Position numbers and translations under genes: made by a program
Part shown: piece after piece, positions 43,924 through 52,913 of the stretch
Numbering within the stretch: position 1 is the stretch's first letter
How the letters are laid out: each line of letters begins with the position of its first letter
Notes under the pieces: generated by a model
What the model was told of the DNA's origin: nothing
The model's input: only the letters and a program-made list of their open reading frames with translations
Database searches by the model: none
Assembly: GCF_000161455.1 (NCBI RefSeq)
Contig: NZ_CM000745.1
Span: 1,402,063 to 1,466,062 of the forward strand
From: Bacillus pseudomycoides DSM 12442
GTDB lineage: Bacteria > Bacillota > Bacilli > Bacillales > Bacillaceae_G
Direction: 5' to 3'
Length of the DNA stretch: 64,000 nucleotides

Positions 43924-45063
43924 ATGGGAAAAGTTACTTTAATTGCAACAGCAGCAATGGGAATTGAAGCTTTAGTTGCAAGAGAAGTTCGCGATCTTGG
44001 TTATGAATGCCAAGTAGAAAACGGAAAAGTAACGTTTGAAGCGGATGCAAAAGCGATTTGTCGCACTAATTTATGGTTACGCACTGCAGATCGTGTGAAA
44101 ATTAAAGTTGGTGAATTTAAAGCAACAACATTCGATGAATTGTTTGAAAAAACAAAAGCATTGAACTGGGGAGATTACATTCCAGAAAATGGAGAGTTTC
44201 CTGTAATTGGGAAGTCTTTAAAATCAACATTATTTAGTGTTTCAGATTGTCAACGTATTGTGAAAAAGGCTGTTGTTGAGAAACTAAAGACAACATATAG
44301 ACGTACAACTTGGTTTGAAGAAGATGGTCCTTTATTCCGTATCGAGATTGCGATGCTAAAAGATATTGCAACATTGACAATTGACGCGAGTGGCGTTGGT
44401 CTTCATAAACGTGGATACCGCCTTGACCAAGGGGAAGCGCCTTTGAAAGAAACATTAGCGGCATCTTTAATTAAACTTACAAATTGGAAGCCAGATCGTC
44501 CGTTTGTTGATCCGTTTTGTGGATCTGGAACAATTCCGATTGAGGCAGCTTTAATTGGTCAAAATATTGCTCCTGGTTTTAACCGTGAGTTTGCATCAGA
44601 TGCATGGGGTTGGATTGGTAAAGAAAATTGGCGTGAGGCTCGTCAAGAAGTAGAAGATTTAGCGAATTATGATCAACCATTGCAAATTATTGGATCAGAT
44701 ATCGACCACCGTATGATAAGAGTTGCACAGGACAATGCTGATGAAGTTGGACTGGGTGACTTAATTTCATTTAAACAAATGCAAGTAAAAGATTTTACAA
44801 CAAAAGAGGAATATGGCTATGTTGTAACGAATCCTCCATACGGAGAACGTTTAAGTGAAAAAGCGCTTGTTGAAAAATTATATAAAGAAATGGGAGAAGT
44901 ATTCCGCCCATTAGATACGTGGTCACTGTATTTATTAACGAGCTATGAAGCGTTTGAAAAATGTTATGGAAAAGATGCATCGAAAAAGCGTAAACTATTT
45001 AACGGTTTTATTCGTACAGACTATTACCAGTACTTTGGTAAACGCCCACCTCGTAATTCATAG
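43924..45063 (+). CDS. ypsC: THUMP-domain class I SAM RNA methyltransferase (YpsC)
   Basis: 379 residues. A THUMP RNA-binding domain (about 50-155) is followed by a Rossmann methyltransferase with FVDPFCGSGTIPIEAAL and catalytic NPPYGERL, the signature of N2-guanine methyltransferases such as the RlmL N-terminal half. It probably methylates 23S rRNA. ATG 43924 is properly spaced from GAGGTG; an ATG at 43918 is too close. Confidence 0.92.
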   Translation: MGKVTLIATAAMGIEALVAREVRDLGYECQVENGKVTFEADAKAICRTNLWLRTADRVKIKVGEFKATTFDELFEKTKALNWGDYIPENGEFPVIGKSLKSTLFSVSDCQRIVKKAVVEKLKTTYRRTTWFEEDGPLFRIEIAMLKDIATLTIDASGVGLHKRGYRLDQGEAPLKETLAASLIKLTNWKPDRPFVDPFCGSGTIPIEAALIGQNIAPGFNREFASDAWGWIGKENWREARQEVEDLANYDQPLQIIGSDIDHRMIRVAQDNADEVGLGDLISFKQMQVKDFTTKEEYGYVVTNPPYGERLSEKALVEKLYKEMGEVFRPLDTWSLYLLTSYEAFEKCYGKDASKKRKLFNGFIRTDYYQYFGKRPPRNS

Positions 45064-45125
45064 TATAAAACCTCTTTGACGCGCATATACTGGCTATTAT
45101 GTAATGTGCAAAAGGAGGAATAAAT

Positions 45126-45311
45126 ATGGATGGTTTCCAATTGTCGATGATTCAAAAGGCCATTCATCGTACGTATGATGAGCTTGGAAAAGAAATTAAT
45201 CTTCAGGGTGTAGTTGCAGATGAAATACAGAAAGCACAGGAAGAATATTTATCTGCATTATCATATGAGACATTGATTGATAAGCGTTACTTAAAGTCAT
45301 TAATAGAGTGA
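45126..45311 (+). CDS. small hypothetical protein
   Basis: 61 residues, helical, acidic, with a very good RBS (AAAGGAGG). I do not recognise a family. Position between ypsC and ypvA and its own terminator suggest a real gene. No membrane segment or metal motif. Confidence 0.75.
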   Translation: MDGFQLSMIQKAIHRTYDELGKEINLQGVVADEIQKAQEEYLSALSYETLIDKRYLKSLIE

Positions 45312-45345
45312 AAAATTTTCCTTTATATAAAGGAAAATTTTTTTC
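45311..45345 (+). terminator. terminator after the 61-residue gene
   Basis: AAAAATTTTCCTTTATA / TAAAGGAAAATTTTT hairpin and Ts. Confidence 0.88.
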
Positions 45346-45444
45346 GCTCATTTCTATGTATTGCAACAGGGGAAAGCAACTGCTATTTAGATATAGCAGT
45401 TGCTATATCTTTTTATAGAAAAACTTTTTGGTTGGAGGCTAAGG

Positions 45445-47382
45445 ATGTTTACTGAGAAGAGATTACCATTTGAAGTAGGGAAACAAGATAATTTTTATGA
45501 TAAGTTGAATGAGTGGATTGGAGATGTGTTTTACGATATCCTCCCAGAAAAAGGTTTTGAAGAACGCGATGAACAAATTTTTATGGCATTCCAATTAGAA
45601 CGAGCGTTTCAAGAGAAGAAAGTTATGTTCGCAGAGGCGGGTGTAGGAACGGGAAAAACGATTGTGTATCTTTTATATGCAATTTGTTATGCGCGTTATA
45701 CAGGAAAGCCAGCTATTATTGCTTGTGCAGACGAAACGCTAATCGAGCAGCTTGTGAAAGAAGAAGGGGACATTGCGAAATTATCAGAAGCATTAGGGTT
45801 ATCTGTTGATGTACGTCTAGCGAAATCAATGGATAATTATTTATGTTTACGTAAACTTGAAGATGTAATGAGTGGACGAGCTCCAGAAGTAATTGAAGAT
45901 CTATATTATGAATTACCTCAGTTTGTATTTGATCATGGAACAATGCAAAACTTTACGCATTACGGTGATCGAAAAGAGTTTCCATTATTAAATGACGAAG
46001 AATGGTCAAAGGTATCTTGGGATTATTTCCAAGACTGCTTCACATGTGATTCTCGTCACCGTTGTGGTCAAACGCTCTCTCGTGAACATTACCGTAAAGC
46101 AGCAGATTTAATTATTTGCTCTCAAGATTTCTATATGGATCATATTTGGACATATGATGCTCGTAAACGCGAAGGGCAAATGCCGCTTTTACCAGAAAGC
46201 AGTTGCGTTGTTTTTGATGAAGGACACCTTGTGGAATACGCAGCGCAAAAAGCACTGACGTATCGATTAAAGCAAACGATGATGGAGCAACTCTTAACAA
46301 GATTATTACAAAATGATATTCGAGAAGAGTTTGCTCATTTAGTAGAAGAGACAATTTGGCAAACAGAGCGTTTCTTTGATGTATTAAGAGAAAGTAAAAA
46401 AGAAATTGCTGGATCAGATCGTTTAGAAATTACAGTAACAGAAAAAGTGATTACAGAAGCGAAACGACTTTATGCCAAAATTGCTGAAGTTGGTGATGCT
46501 CTTGTATTTGAAAGTGAAATGTATACAGTAAACACTTATGATTTAAATATCGTTGATGAGCATTTAGATGTACTGGAACATTCACTTCGTCTCTTTATGC
46601 ATGAGAAAAATGTAATTACATGGGGAGAAGAAGGTGATGGTGCCTTTACGTTAGTTATTATGCCACGTGCGGTAGAAGAAGTGCTACAGGAGAAAGTATT
46701 CTCGAAAAAGATTCCGTATATCTTCTCTTCTGCTACATTATCTGAAAATGATTCATTCGCATTTACAGCAAATAGTTTAGGGGTAAAAGATTATTTATCA
46801 TTCTCAGTAGCTTCTCCATTTGATTATGAAGAGCAAATGAAAGTATACTTACCATCGTATAACCAGGAAAATGAATGGGAACGAAAATGTCAGTATACGC
46901 TTGAGAACATTCAAAAAACAAATGGGCGTACGCTTGTATTATTCCGCACAACACAAGAACTTGCGGCGTTCAAAGAATATGTGAATAAAGAACAAATGTC
47001 TGTTCCGTTCTTATATGAAGGAGATCAAGAGATTAGTCAGCTTGTTTCCCGCTTCCAAAATGAACAAGAGACTGTGCTTTGCGCTGTTCATTTATGGGAA
47101 GGTTTAGATATTCCGGGTTCTTCACTATCACATGTCATTATTTGGTCGCTACCATTCCCTCCAAACGATCCTGTGTTTGAAGCGAAACGTAAGCATGTTA
47201 ATGATCCGTTTTGGGATGTAGATGTACCATATATGATTTTACGTCTTCGTCAAGGAATTGGACGTTTAATTCGTACGAGCGAAGATAAAGGTGCTATTTC
47301 GTTATTCTTATCAGAGAATGAAAATGAAAAGGTTATTGAGGCTGTAAAGAAAGTACTTCCAGTAGAAGGTACGGTACTATAA
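45445..47382 (+). CDS. ypvA: XPD/DinG-family ATP-dependent helicase YpvA
   Basis: 645 residues. Walker A AGVGTGKT with Lys71, motif II DEGH at about 258-261, motif VI RQGIGRLIRT. Four cysteines likely hold an iron-sulfur cluster: NYLCLRK, then CFTCDSRHRC (198, 201, 207) in the insert between motifs I and II. No exonuclease domain, unlike dinG in this window. Length and position after ypsC fit YpvA. Role probably in DNA repair or structure removal (inference). Its stop codon is provided by a bcr1-like repeat end. Confidence 0.9.
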   Translation: MFTEKRLPFEVGKQDNFYDKLNEWIGDVFYDILPEKGFEERDEQIFMAFQLERAFQEKKVMFAEAGVGTGKTIVYLLYAICYARYTGKPAIIACADETLIEQLVKEEGDIAKLSEALGLSVDVRLAKSMDNYLCLRKLEDVMSGRAPEVIEDLYYELPQFVFDHGTMQNFTHYGDRKEFPLLNDEEWSKVSWDYFQDCFTCDSRHRCGQTLSREHYRKAADLIICSQDFYMDHIWTYDARKREGQMPLLPESSCVVFDEGHLVEYAAQKALTYRLKQTMMEQLLTRLLQNDIREEFAHLVEETIWQTERFFDVLRESKKEIAGSDRLEITVTEKVITEAKRLYAKIAEVGDALVFESEMYTVNTYDLNIVDEHLDVLEHSLRLFMHEKNVITWGEEGDGAFTLVIMPRAVEEVLQEKVFSKKIPYIFSSATLSENDSFAFTANSLGVKDYLSFSVASPFDYEEQMKVYLPSYNQENEWERKCQYTLENIQKTNGRTLVLFRTTQELAAFKEYVNKEQMSVPFLYEGDQEISQLVSRFQNEQETVLCAVHLWEGLDIPGSSLSHVIIWSLPFPPNDPVFEAKRKHVNDPFWDVDVPYMILRLRQGIGRLIRTSEDKGAISLFLSENENEKVIEAVKKVLPVEGTVL

Positions 47383-47431
47383 AGTGAAACTGTAATCAGT
47401 AGCGGTTTTCGGCACCCCTCACCAATGGAAA
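47380..47431 (+). repeat. bcr1-like repeat remnant at the ypvA stop
   Basis: TATAAAGTGAAACTGTAATCAGTAGCGG then CCCCTCACCAATGG matches one half of the element at 63848. The TAA of ypvA is the TAA of its first bases. Confidence 0.55.
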
Positions 47432-47462
47432 AAGCTTAGCGTTTGCTAAGCTTTTTCTTTCT
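47429..47462 (+). terminator. terminator after ypvA
   Basis: AAAAAGCTTAGC / GCTAAGCTTTTT hairpin with Ts. Confidence 0.9.
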
Positions 47463-47529
47463 ATATGGAAAAGGACTTTATATCTTTATGTCGAAATATA
47501 GGTGAGGTAGAAAAAGGAGGCAATAAAAT

Positions 47530-49047
47530 ATGACAATCGCTACATATGAAGTAGAAAAAGAGTTTTTAGCACACGTGAAAAAGATAAATAATTATGGGGA
47601 AGCATTAAGCCTAATATTTTGGGATTTACGTACAGGAGCACCGAAACAAGGTGTGGATCAACGCTCTGAGGTAATAGGAATGCTTTCATCAGAGGTATTT
47701 TCATTATCAACTTCTGATGAGATGGAAAGATATTTAAAAGAATTAGAACAGCTAATAGTAGATAATAAAATTTCCGAAACAACAAAGAAAATTGTAGAAG
47801 AGTGCCGCAAAGCGTATGATCGAAATAAAAAAATTCCACAGGCCGAGTATGAAGAGTTTGTTAAATTGCAAGCAAAATCGGAAAGTGTTTGGGGAGAAGC
47901 ACGTGAAAAATCTGATTTTGAAATGTTCCGACCATACTTAGAAAAAATTGTTGAATATAAGAAAAAATTTATTACATATTGGGGTTATGAAACTTATAAG
48001 TATAATACGCTTTTAGATATGTATGAGCCAGGTATGACAGTAGAAGTGTTAGATCATGTATTTGGACAACTACGTGAGCGTATTGTTCCACTTGTAAAAG
48101 ATATTGGTGAATCAAATAAAGAATTAAAAACAAATGTCTTATTTGAACATTTTTCAAAAGAACAACAAAAGAATTTTACTTTAGAGTTACTAACGCAATT
48201 AAATTATAATTTCGAGGCTGGCCGTCTTGATGAAACGATACATCCTTTTGAAATTACATTAAATAGAGGGGATGTTCGCATTACAACTCGTTATGATGAG
48301 AATGACTTCCGCATGGCAGTTTTCGGAACAATTCATGAATGTGGACATGCTGTATATGAACAAAATATTTCAGAAGAATTAGAAGGAACACCGCTTTGCA
48401 GTGGTACATCGATGGGAATCCATGAATCGCAATCGCTATTCTTTGAAAACTTTATTGGACGTAATAAATCGTTCTGGAAGAAAAATTATGATATATTGAA
48501 ACAATCTAGTGATGGGCAATTTGAAAACGTATCTGTAAATGAATTCTATGATGCGATTAATGAATCAAAACCTTCCTTTATACGTATTGAGGCAGATGAA
48601 CTTACATATCCGCTTCACGTTATGGTTCGTTATGAACTGGAGAAAGAATTATTTGATGGAACATTAGAAGTAAAAGACTTGCCGGCAGCATGGAATGACA
48701 AGATGGAGAGTTATTTAGGTATCCGTCCAGAAACGGATGCACAGGGTGTGCTACAAGATGTACATTGGTCAGATGGATCTTTTGGATATTTTCCATCTTA
48801 TGCACTTGGTTATATGTATGCAGCGCAATTTAAACATAAGATGTTAGAGGAAATTCCAAACTTCGATGCATTGCTAGAAGAAGGAAATGTGACACCAATT
48901 CGTGAATGGTTAACAAGAAATATTCACCAATATGGTAAAACGAAAAAACCATTACAAATATTAGAGGATATAACAGGTGAAGGGTTAAATGCAAATTATT
49001 TAGCGGATTATTTAGAAGCGAAATATAAAGAGATTTATGAGTTATAA
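47530..49047 (+). CDS. ypwA: M32 metallocarboxypeptidase YpwA
   Basis: 505 residues, the family length. Zinc site HECGH (269-273) with the downstream HESQS motif, and the M32 signatures DVRITTRYDENDF and IRPETDAQGVLQDVHW. It removes C-terminal residues from peptides, in the cytosol. RBS AAAGGAGGCAA. Bacillus YpwA is the ortholog by position and length. Confidence 0.94.
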   Translation: MTIATYEVEKEFLAHVKKINNYGEALSLIFWDLRTGAPKQGVDQRSEVIGMLSSEVFSLSTSDEMERYLKELEQLIVDNKISETTKKIVEECRKAYDRNKKIPQAEYEEFVKLQAKSESVWGEAREKSDFEMFRPYLEKIVEYKKKFITYWGYETYKYNTLLDMYEPGMTVEVLDHVFGQLRERIVPLVKDIGESNKELKTNVLFEHFSKEQQKNFTLELLTQLNYNFEAGRLDETIHPFEITLNRGDVRITTRYDENDFRMAVFGTIHECGHAVYEQNISEELEGTPLCSGTSMGIHESQSLFFENFIGRNKSFWKKNYDILKQSSDGQFENVSVNEFYDAINESKPSFIRIEADELTYPLHVMVRYELEKELFDGTLEVKDLPAAWNDKMESYLGIRPETDAQGVLQDVHWSDGSFGYFPSYALGYMYAAQFKHKMLEEIPNFDALLEEGNVTPIREWLTRNIHQYGKTKKPLQILEDITGEGLNANYLADYLEAKYKEIYEL

Positions 49048-49048
49048 A

Positions 49049-49083
49049 AAGAAAAGGAGCTGCTTTAATGCAGCTCCTTTTTA
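49049..49083 (+). terminator. terminator after ypwA
   Basis: AAAAGGAGCTGC / GCAGCTCCTTTTT hairpin. Confidence 0.9.
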
Positions 49084-49131
49084 TGAATTAACATTTTACT
49101 GTATATGTGCGTTGCTTAAGGAGGAAGAGAA

Positions 49132-49611
49132 GTGAATTATACTTTTGAAGTGATGACACAAGAGCAAGCAGAAGAAATTGCGTTTAAATGGCACTATGAG
49201 GATAAGTATTCTTTTTATGATATGGAAGCCGATCAAGAAGATTTAGTGGAGTTTTTAGATCCTAAAATACGCGGAGAAACGACTTTTGCTGTTAGTGAGA
49301 ATAATAGGCTTGTTGGATTTTTTAGTTTTAATAAAGTAGATATACATACAGTGGATATTGGACTTGGAATGAAACCAAACCTGACTGGAAATGGATTAGG
49401 TTTGGTATTTATAAAGGCAGGTCTGGTTTTTTGTGAAAAAAAATATCAACCTAAGTATATAACGTTATCAGTGGCAACATTTAATCAAAGGGCAATTAAT
49501 GTTTATAAGAAAGCAGGTTTTGAAGCAGTTGGAGCTTTTATTCAAGAGACAAATGGAAGTCGCTTTGAATTTTTAAAAATGATGTATGTGACTTTATGCC
49601 CATCAAGATAA
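49132..49611 (+). CDS. GNAT family acetyltransferase
   Basis: 159 residues from GTG, RBS AAGGAGGAAG. The acetyl-CoA loop appears as LGMKPNLTGNGLGLVFI, and the C-terminal NQRAINVYKKAGFEAVG is a typical GNAT end. Substrate unknown. Together with the next gene it forms an accessory pair between ypwA and the oxidase operon. Confidence 0.85.
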   Translation: MNYTFEVMTQEQAEEIAFKWHYEDKYSFYDMEADQEDLVEFLDPKIRGETTFAVSENNRLVGFFSFNKVDIHTVDIGLGMKPNLTGNGLGLVFIKAGLVFCEKKYQPKYITLSVATFNQRAINVYKKAGFEAVGAFIQETNGSRFEFLKMMYVTLCPSR

Positions 49612-49705
49612 AATAGTTTTGAAACGATTTGCTTAGTAGTGATTTATGTTTTTTATGGATTCTATCGTACATAAAAATACATTTTTTTGAAATTTAGGGA
49701 GGGAT

Positions 49706-50263
49706 ATGAAAGTGGGTTGTTTTGATAATTTTGATTTTAATAACTTTTGGGATGACAGCGAATATGCAAGAGATGAATATATTTCTGAATATCTTACAGA
49801 TGAAATGATTTCTAAACTAGAAAATGAATTAGGGTATAAGCTACCTGAATCTTATATTTGGTTAATGAAGAAGCATAATGGGGGAATTCCAATAAACGAT
49901 TGTTTTCCTACAGATATTCCTACAAGTTGGGCAGAGGATCATGTTGCTATAACTGGTATTTATGGTATTGGATATAAAAAAAGTTCTTCATTAGGTGGAG
50001 AATTTGGTAGTGAATTTTGGATTGAAGAATGGGGATATCCTGAAATAGGAGTAGCTATTTGTGATTGTCCCTCGGCTGGACACGATATGATATTTCTTGA
50101 TTATAGGGAGTGCGGCCCGAAAGGAGAGCCTTGTGTTGTACATATCGATCAAGAATATGATTATAAAATTACATGGTTAGCAAAAGACTTTGAGAGTTTT
50201 ATTAGAGGGCTTGTAAATGGGGAAGTCTATGATGATAGCGAACAAATCAAGGAAGAATATTAA
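49706..50263 (+). CDS. SMI1/KNR4 (SUKH) family protein
   Basis: 185 residues, RBS AGGGAGGGAT. The SUKH core is visible: a helix ending ISKLENELGYKLPESYIWLMKKHNGG, then the strand-rich YGIGY, EWGYPEIGVAICDCPSAGHDMIFLDY with GEPCVVHIDQE. SUKH proteins are common immunity proteins of contact or polymorphic toxins, but no toxin gene lies next to this one. It could be an orphan immunity gene or have a housekeeping role. Confidence 0.85.
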   Translation: MKVGCFDNFDFNNFWDDSEYARDEYISEYLTDEMISKLENELGYKLPESYIWLMKKHNGGIPINDCFPTDIPTSWAEDHVAITGIYGIGYKKSSSLGGEFGSEFWIEEWGYPEIGVAICDCPSAGHDMIFLDYRECGPKGEPCVVHIDQEYDYKITWLAKDFESFIRGLVNGEVYDDSEQIKEEY

Positions 50264-50319
50264 GAAAAGGATTATGCTTATTAAGCCTGCAGGTACCTGA
50301 TTAAATAGCTATTCTCGAA

Positions 50320-50352
50320 ATAAAGCAGAGGGGATATCCCCTCTGCTTTTCA
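50320..50352. terminator. bidirectional terminator downstream of cbaA
   Basis: AAAGCAGAGGGGAT / ATCCCCTCTGCTTTT palindrome. Confidence 0.88.
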
Positions 50353-50353
50353 C

Positions 50354-52003
50354 TTACCATAATTTAAACCCTTTTGAACCGGGCGGAGCATTTTGAATCA
50401 TATCGATAAACGGAATGGTATAAGCGAATAAAATGAGTAGAGCTGTAATGCCAATCCAAAGCTTCCAATTATCGAAAACCATCGGTGTCCGTTCAGATGC
50501 ATCAGCTACTTCACCAATTGGGAATTCCGTTTGTCCTTTTGGAGCGAAGAAGACAAGATCCACATAAATAATAATTGCGATAACAATGCCAACGAATAAA
50601 ATGGCGCCTCCGACTGCTTGCGCAATTTGATATGGAATCCATTCAAGTGCTTGCTGCGAATTTCCATATGTAGAAAAAGCAGAACGCCGAGGTGCTCCGA
50701 GTAACCCGGCAAAGTGCATACCAGCAGACATGAAGAACATACCGATAGCCCACACGCAAGTTTGAATCATGGCAAGCTGGTTCATTTCCTTTGTCATGAC
50801 GCGTCCTGTTAGATGTGGAATTAACCAATAGGCGATTCCGAAAAATGTTAATACAACAGATGTTGCTAATGTTAAGTGGAAATGCCCAGTTATCCATACA
50901 GTATTATGAACGACCTGGTTTAGTTGGTTACTTGCATTGACAAGTCCACTAGCACCAGCTGGAATAAACATTAACATACCGACGAATGGAGCGAAAAATC
51001 TAGCATCTCCCCATGGGAGCATTCGAAGCCATCCGAATAGTCCAGTAGCTCCTTTTGAACGCCCAAACTGTTCAAAGGTTGCAAATAAAGAGAAGGCGGT
51101 TATTAAAGATGGAATGACAACCATAAACGTTAAGACAACTTGTAAGTATTTCCACCCAGGGTCAATACCTGGTTCTGTTAATTGGTGGTGGAATCCTACA
51201 GGCATAGAAAATAGTAAAAATAAGATGAATGACAAACGAGCTAGTGAGTCACTGGAAATTTTACCGCCAATAATTTTCGGTATAATGACATACCAAGCCA
51301 TATAGGCAGGAAGGAGCCAAAAATAAACGAGCGGATGACCGAAGTACCAAAATAGTGTTCGGCTGACCAGGACGTCAATTTTATCAATAAAGCCTAGGCT
51401 CCATGGAATAAATTGAATAAGTGCTGCTGCCGCTACACCAAGTGTTGCAACAAGCCATAGTGTCATTGTCACAACAGCCATAAAGCTTAACAGAGGACCT
51501 ATTTTTCCTTTGTTATGTTTTTTCCATGTACGATACTGAGCAAACATTGCAAATCCGCTGAACCAACTTCCGACAATAACAAGGGTAAGGCCAATGTAAA
51601 ATCCAGGATGTGCTTTTAATGGAGCATAGAACGTATAGAGTACAGTAGCTTTATTGAGTAGGATAAAAATTGCAGTAATTGTTGTTCCAATTGTCATAAG
51701 CCAAAAACCAATCCAGCCTGTTTGTCGGGTACCTTTTGAGAGGACACCAGTTGTTTTACTCATACAAGCAAATAAGAAACCGATAATAAAGAACGTTGTT
51801 AAGACAAGCCCGAGTAAAACACCGTGTGTCGTTAACACTTGATAATAACCAATACCAGCAGGTAAATTGAATTTTCCTGAACGGACAAGAACTTGTAGTA
51901 ATCCGCATAACCCACCTAAAAACAGGGCGATAAATGCGATGTGAATATGAGCCATTGCTAATTTTGCATCTCGTTTGCTTATTTTATCCTGCAGTGCAAT
52001 CAT
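50354..52003 (-). CDS. cbaA: ba3-type cytochrome c oxidase subunit I
   Basis: 549 residues with about 13 membrane helices. Heme-copper oxidase features: LTTHGVLLGL for heme a ligation, FGHPLVYFWLLPAYMAWY at the copper-B/heme site, and the two His in TGHFHLTLATSVV. It lacks the A-family D- and K-channel signature and fits B-type (ba3) oxidases. It reduces oxygen at the membrane. ATG 52003 (RBS AGAGGTGAC) overlaps the subunit II stop codon by four bases. Confidence 0.92.
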   Translation of the reverse strand: MIALQDKISKRDAKLAMAHIHIAFIALFLGGLCGLLQVLVRSGKFNLPAGIGYYQVLTTHGVLLGLVLTTFFIIGFLFACMSKTTGVLSKGTRQTGWIGFWLMTIGTTITAIFILLNKATVLYTFYAPLKAHPGFYIGLTLVIVGSWFSGFAMFAQYRTWKKHNKGKIGPLLSFMAVVTMTLWLVATLGVAAAALIQFIPWSLGFIDKIDVLVSRTLFWYFGHPLVYFWLLPAYMAWYVIIPKIIGGKISSDSLARLSFILFLLFSMPVGFHHQLTEPGIDPGWKYLQVVLTFMVVIPSLITAFSLFATFEQFGRSKGATGLFGWLRMLPWGDARFFAPFVGMLMFIPAGASGLVNASNQLNQVVHNTVWITGHFHLTLATSVVLTFFGIAYWLIPHLTGRVMTKEMNQLAMIQTCVWAIGMFFMSAGMHFAGLLGAPRRSAFSTYGNSQQALEWIPYQIAQAVGGAILFVGIVIAIIIYVDLVFFAPKGQTEFPIGEVADASERTPMVFDNWKLWIGITALLILFAYTIPFIDMIQNAPPGSKGFKLW

Positions 52004-52473
52004 TTGTCGGTCACCTCTACTTTCGCGCTCATCATATGATGGCCAGTACCACAATATTCATTACAGACAATTAAATACTCTCCAGATTTTTTGAAAACTT
52101 GTGAAGCGGTACTTACATATCCAGGTTCAATCATCATGTTGACATTTGTCCCTGCGATTTCAAAACCATGTACAACATCTTTTGTTGCAACGACAAAATC
52201 TACTTTTGCACCTTTTGGTACTTTAATTGTATTTGGTGTAAAAGAAAAAGCTTGTGAGACAATCGTCACTTGATAATGATTTTTTCCAACTTGTTTAACG
52301 CCGGGTTGATCAAATGGTGCGGTCGCTTGAACCTTTTCTGGGTCAATTGTAGTTAAACAACTCGGTGGTTTGTTACCCATATAAAAAGCACTAATCCCTA
52401 AAACAGCCAAAAATACGAACAGTGAGCCGACACCGAAAATGAGCCAAATTTTTTCGTATTTATGTAAGTGCAT
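52000..52473 (-). CDS. cbaB: ba3-type cytochrome c oxidase subunit II (CuA)
   Basis: 157 residues: one N-terminal helix (about 9-31, WLIFGVGSLFVFLAVLGISAF), then the cupredoxin domain with His in VVHGFEI and the CuA loop CNEYCGTGHHMM. It takes electrons from cytochrome c to subunit I. Located before cbaA and after the frameshifted subunit IIa gene in the transcribed order. Confidence 0.93.
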   Translation of the reverse strand: MHLHKYEKIWLIFGVGSLFVFLAVLGISAFYMGNKPPSCLTTIDPEKVQATAPFDQPGVKQVGKNHYQVTIVSQAFSFTPNTIKVPKGAKVDFVVATKDVVHGFEIAGTNVNMMIEPGYVSTASQVFKKSGEYLIVCNEYCGTGHHMMSAKVEVTDK

Positions 52474-52502
52474 ATCTCCATCTCCCTTTTCAGAACTATA
52501 TC

Positions 52503-52650
52503 TTATAGCCGATTAACAAAAATTTGATAGACGCTAAACCACGTGAAAATAATGAAAAAACCAATAAAAAAAAACAGAGATTAAAGTTCCTTTTAACGAA
52601 CTTTTTTGAGTGTCTTCAGTTTCTGTCTGATGTAAATTATGTTCCCCCAT
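52503..52650 (-). pseudogene. ba3 oxidase subunit IIa gene, frameshifted in an A9 tract
   Basis: A good RBS (AAGGAGGGG, reverse strand) and ATG at 52650 open MGEHNLHQTETED, typical of subunit IIa. With eight bases in the run 52566-52574 the frame would continue ISVFFIGFFIIFTWFSVYQI and end VNRL at TAA 52503-52505, a 48-residue single-helix subunit. With the nine As shown, it ends early after about 38 residues in an unrelated tail. The open length (148 bases) is one base over a codon multiple. Could be a true loss, slippage-tolerated, or a sequencing error. Confidence 0.82.
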
Positions 52651-52913
52651 GATACCCCTCCTTGAATAAATGAAATCTTACATTTTTATAATACAAAAAA
52701 TTTAGATAATTTTATCACGTCCGAATGTGCTTTCAAAAAGTGTTCATTGATACAATAAAAACTATGTCTATGATGAGAACTTATAAAGTTGCGGATTCTT
52801 ACAAGTTTTGGAATGTTAATTTGTGAAAAAAATGTGAAATGAATGCTCTTTTGAAATTGTTGAGGAGGATGTGTATGATTAAATTTGGAAAGCTTTTATC
52901 GAGGGGAGATTTC

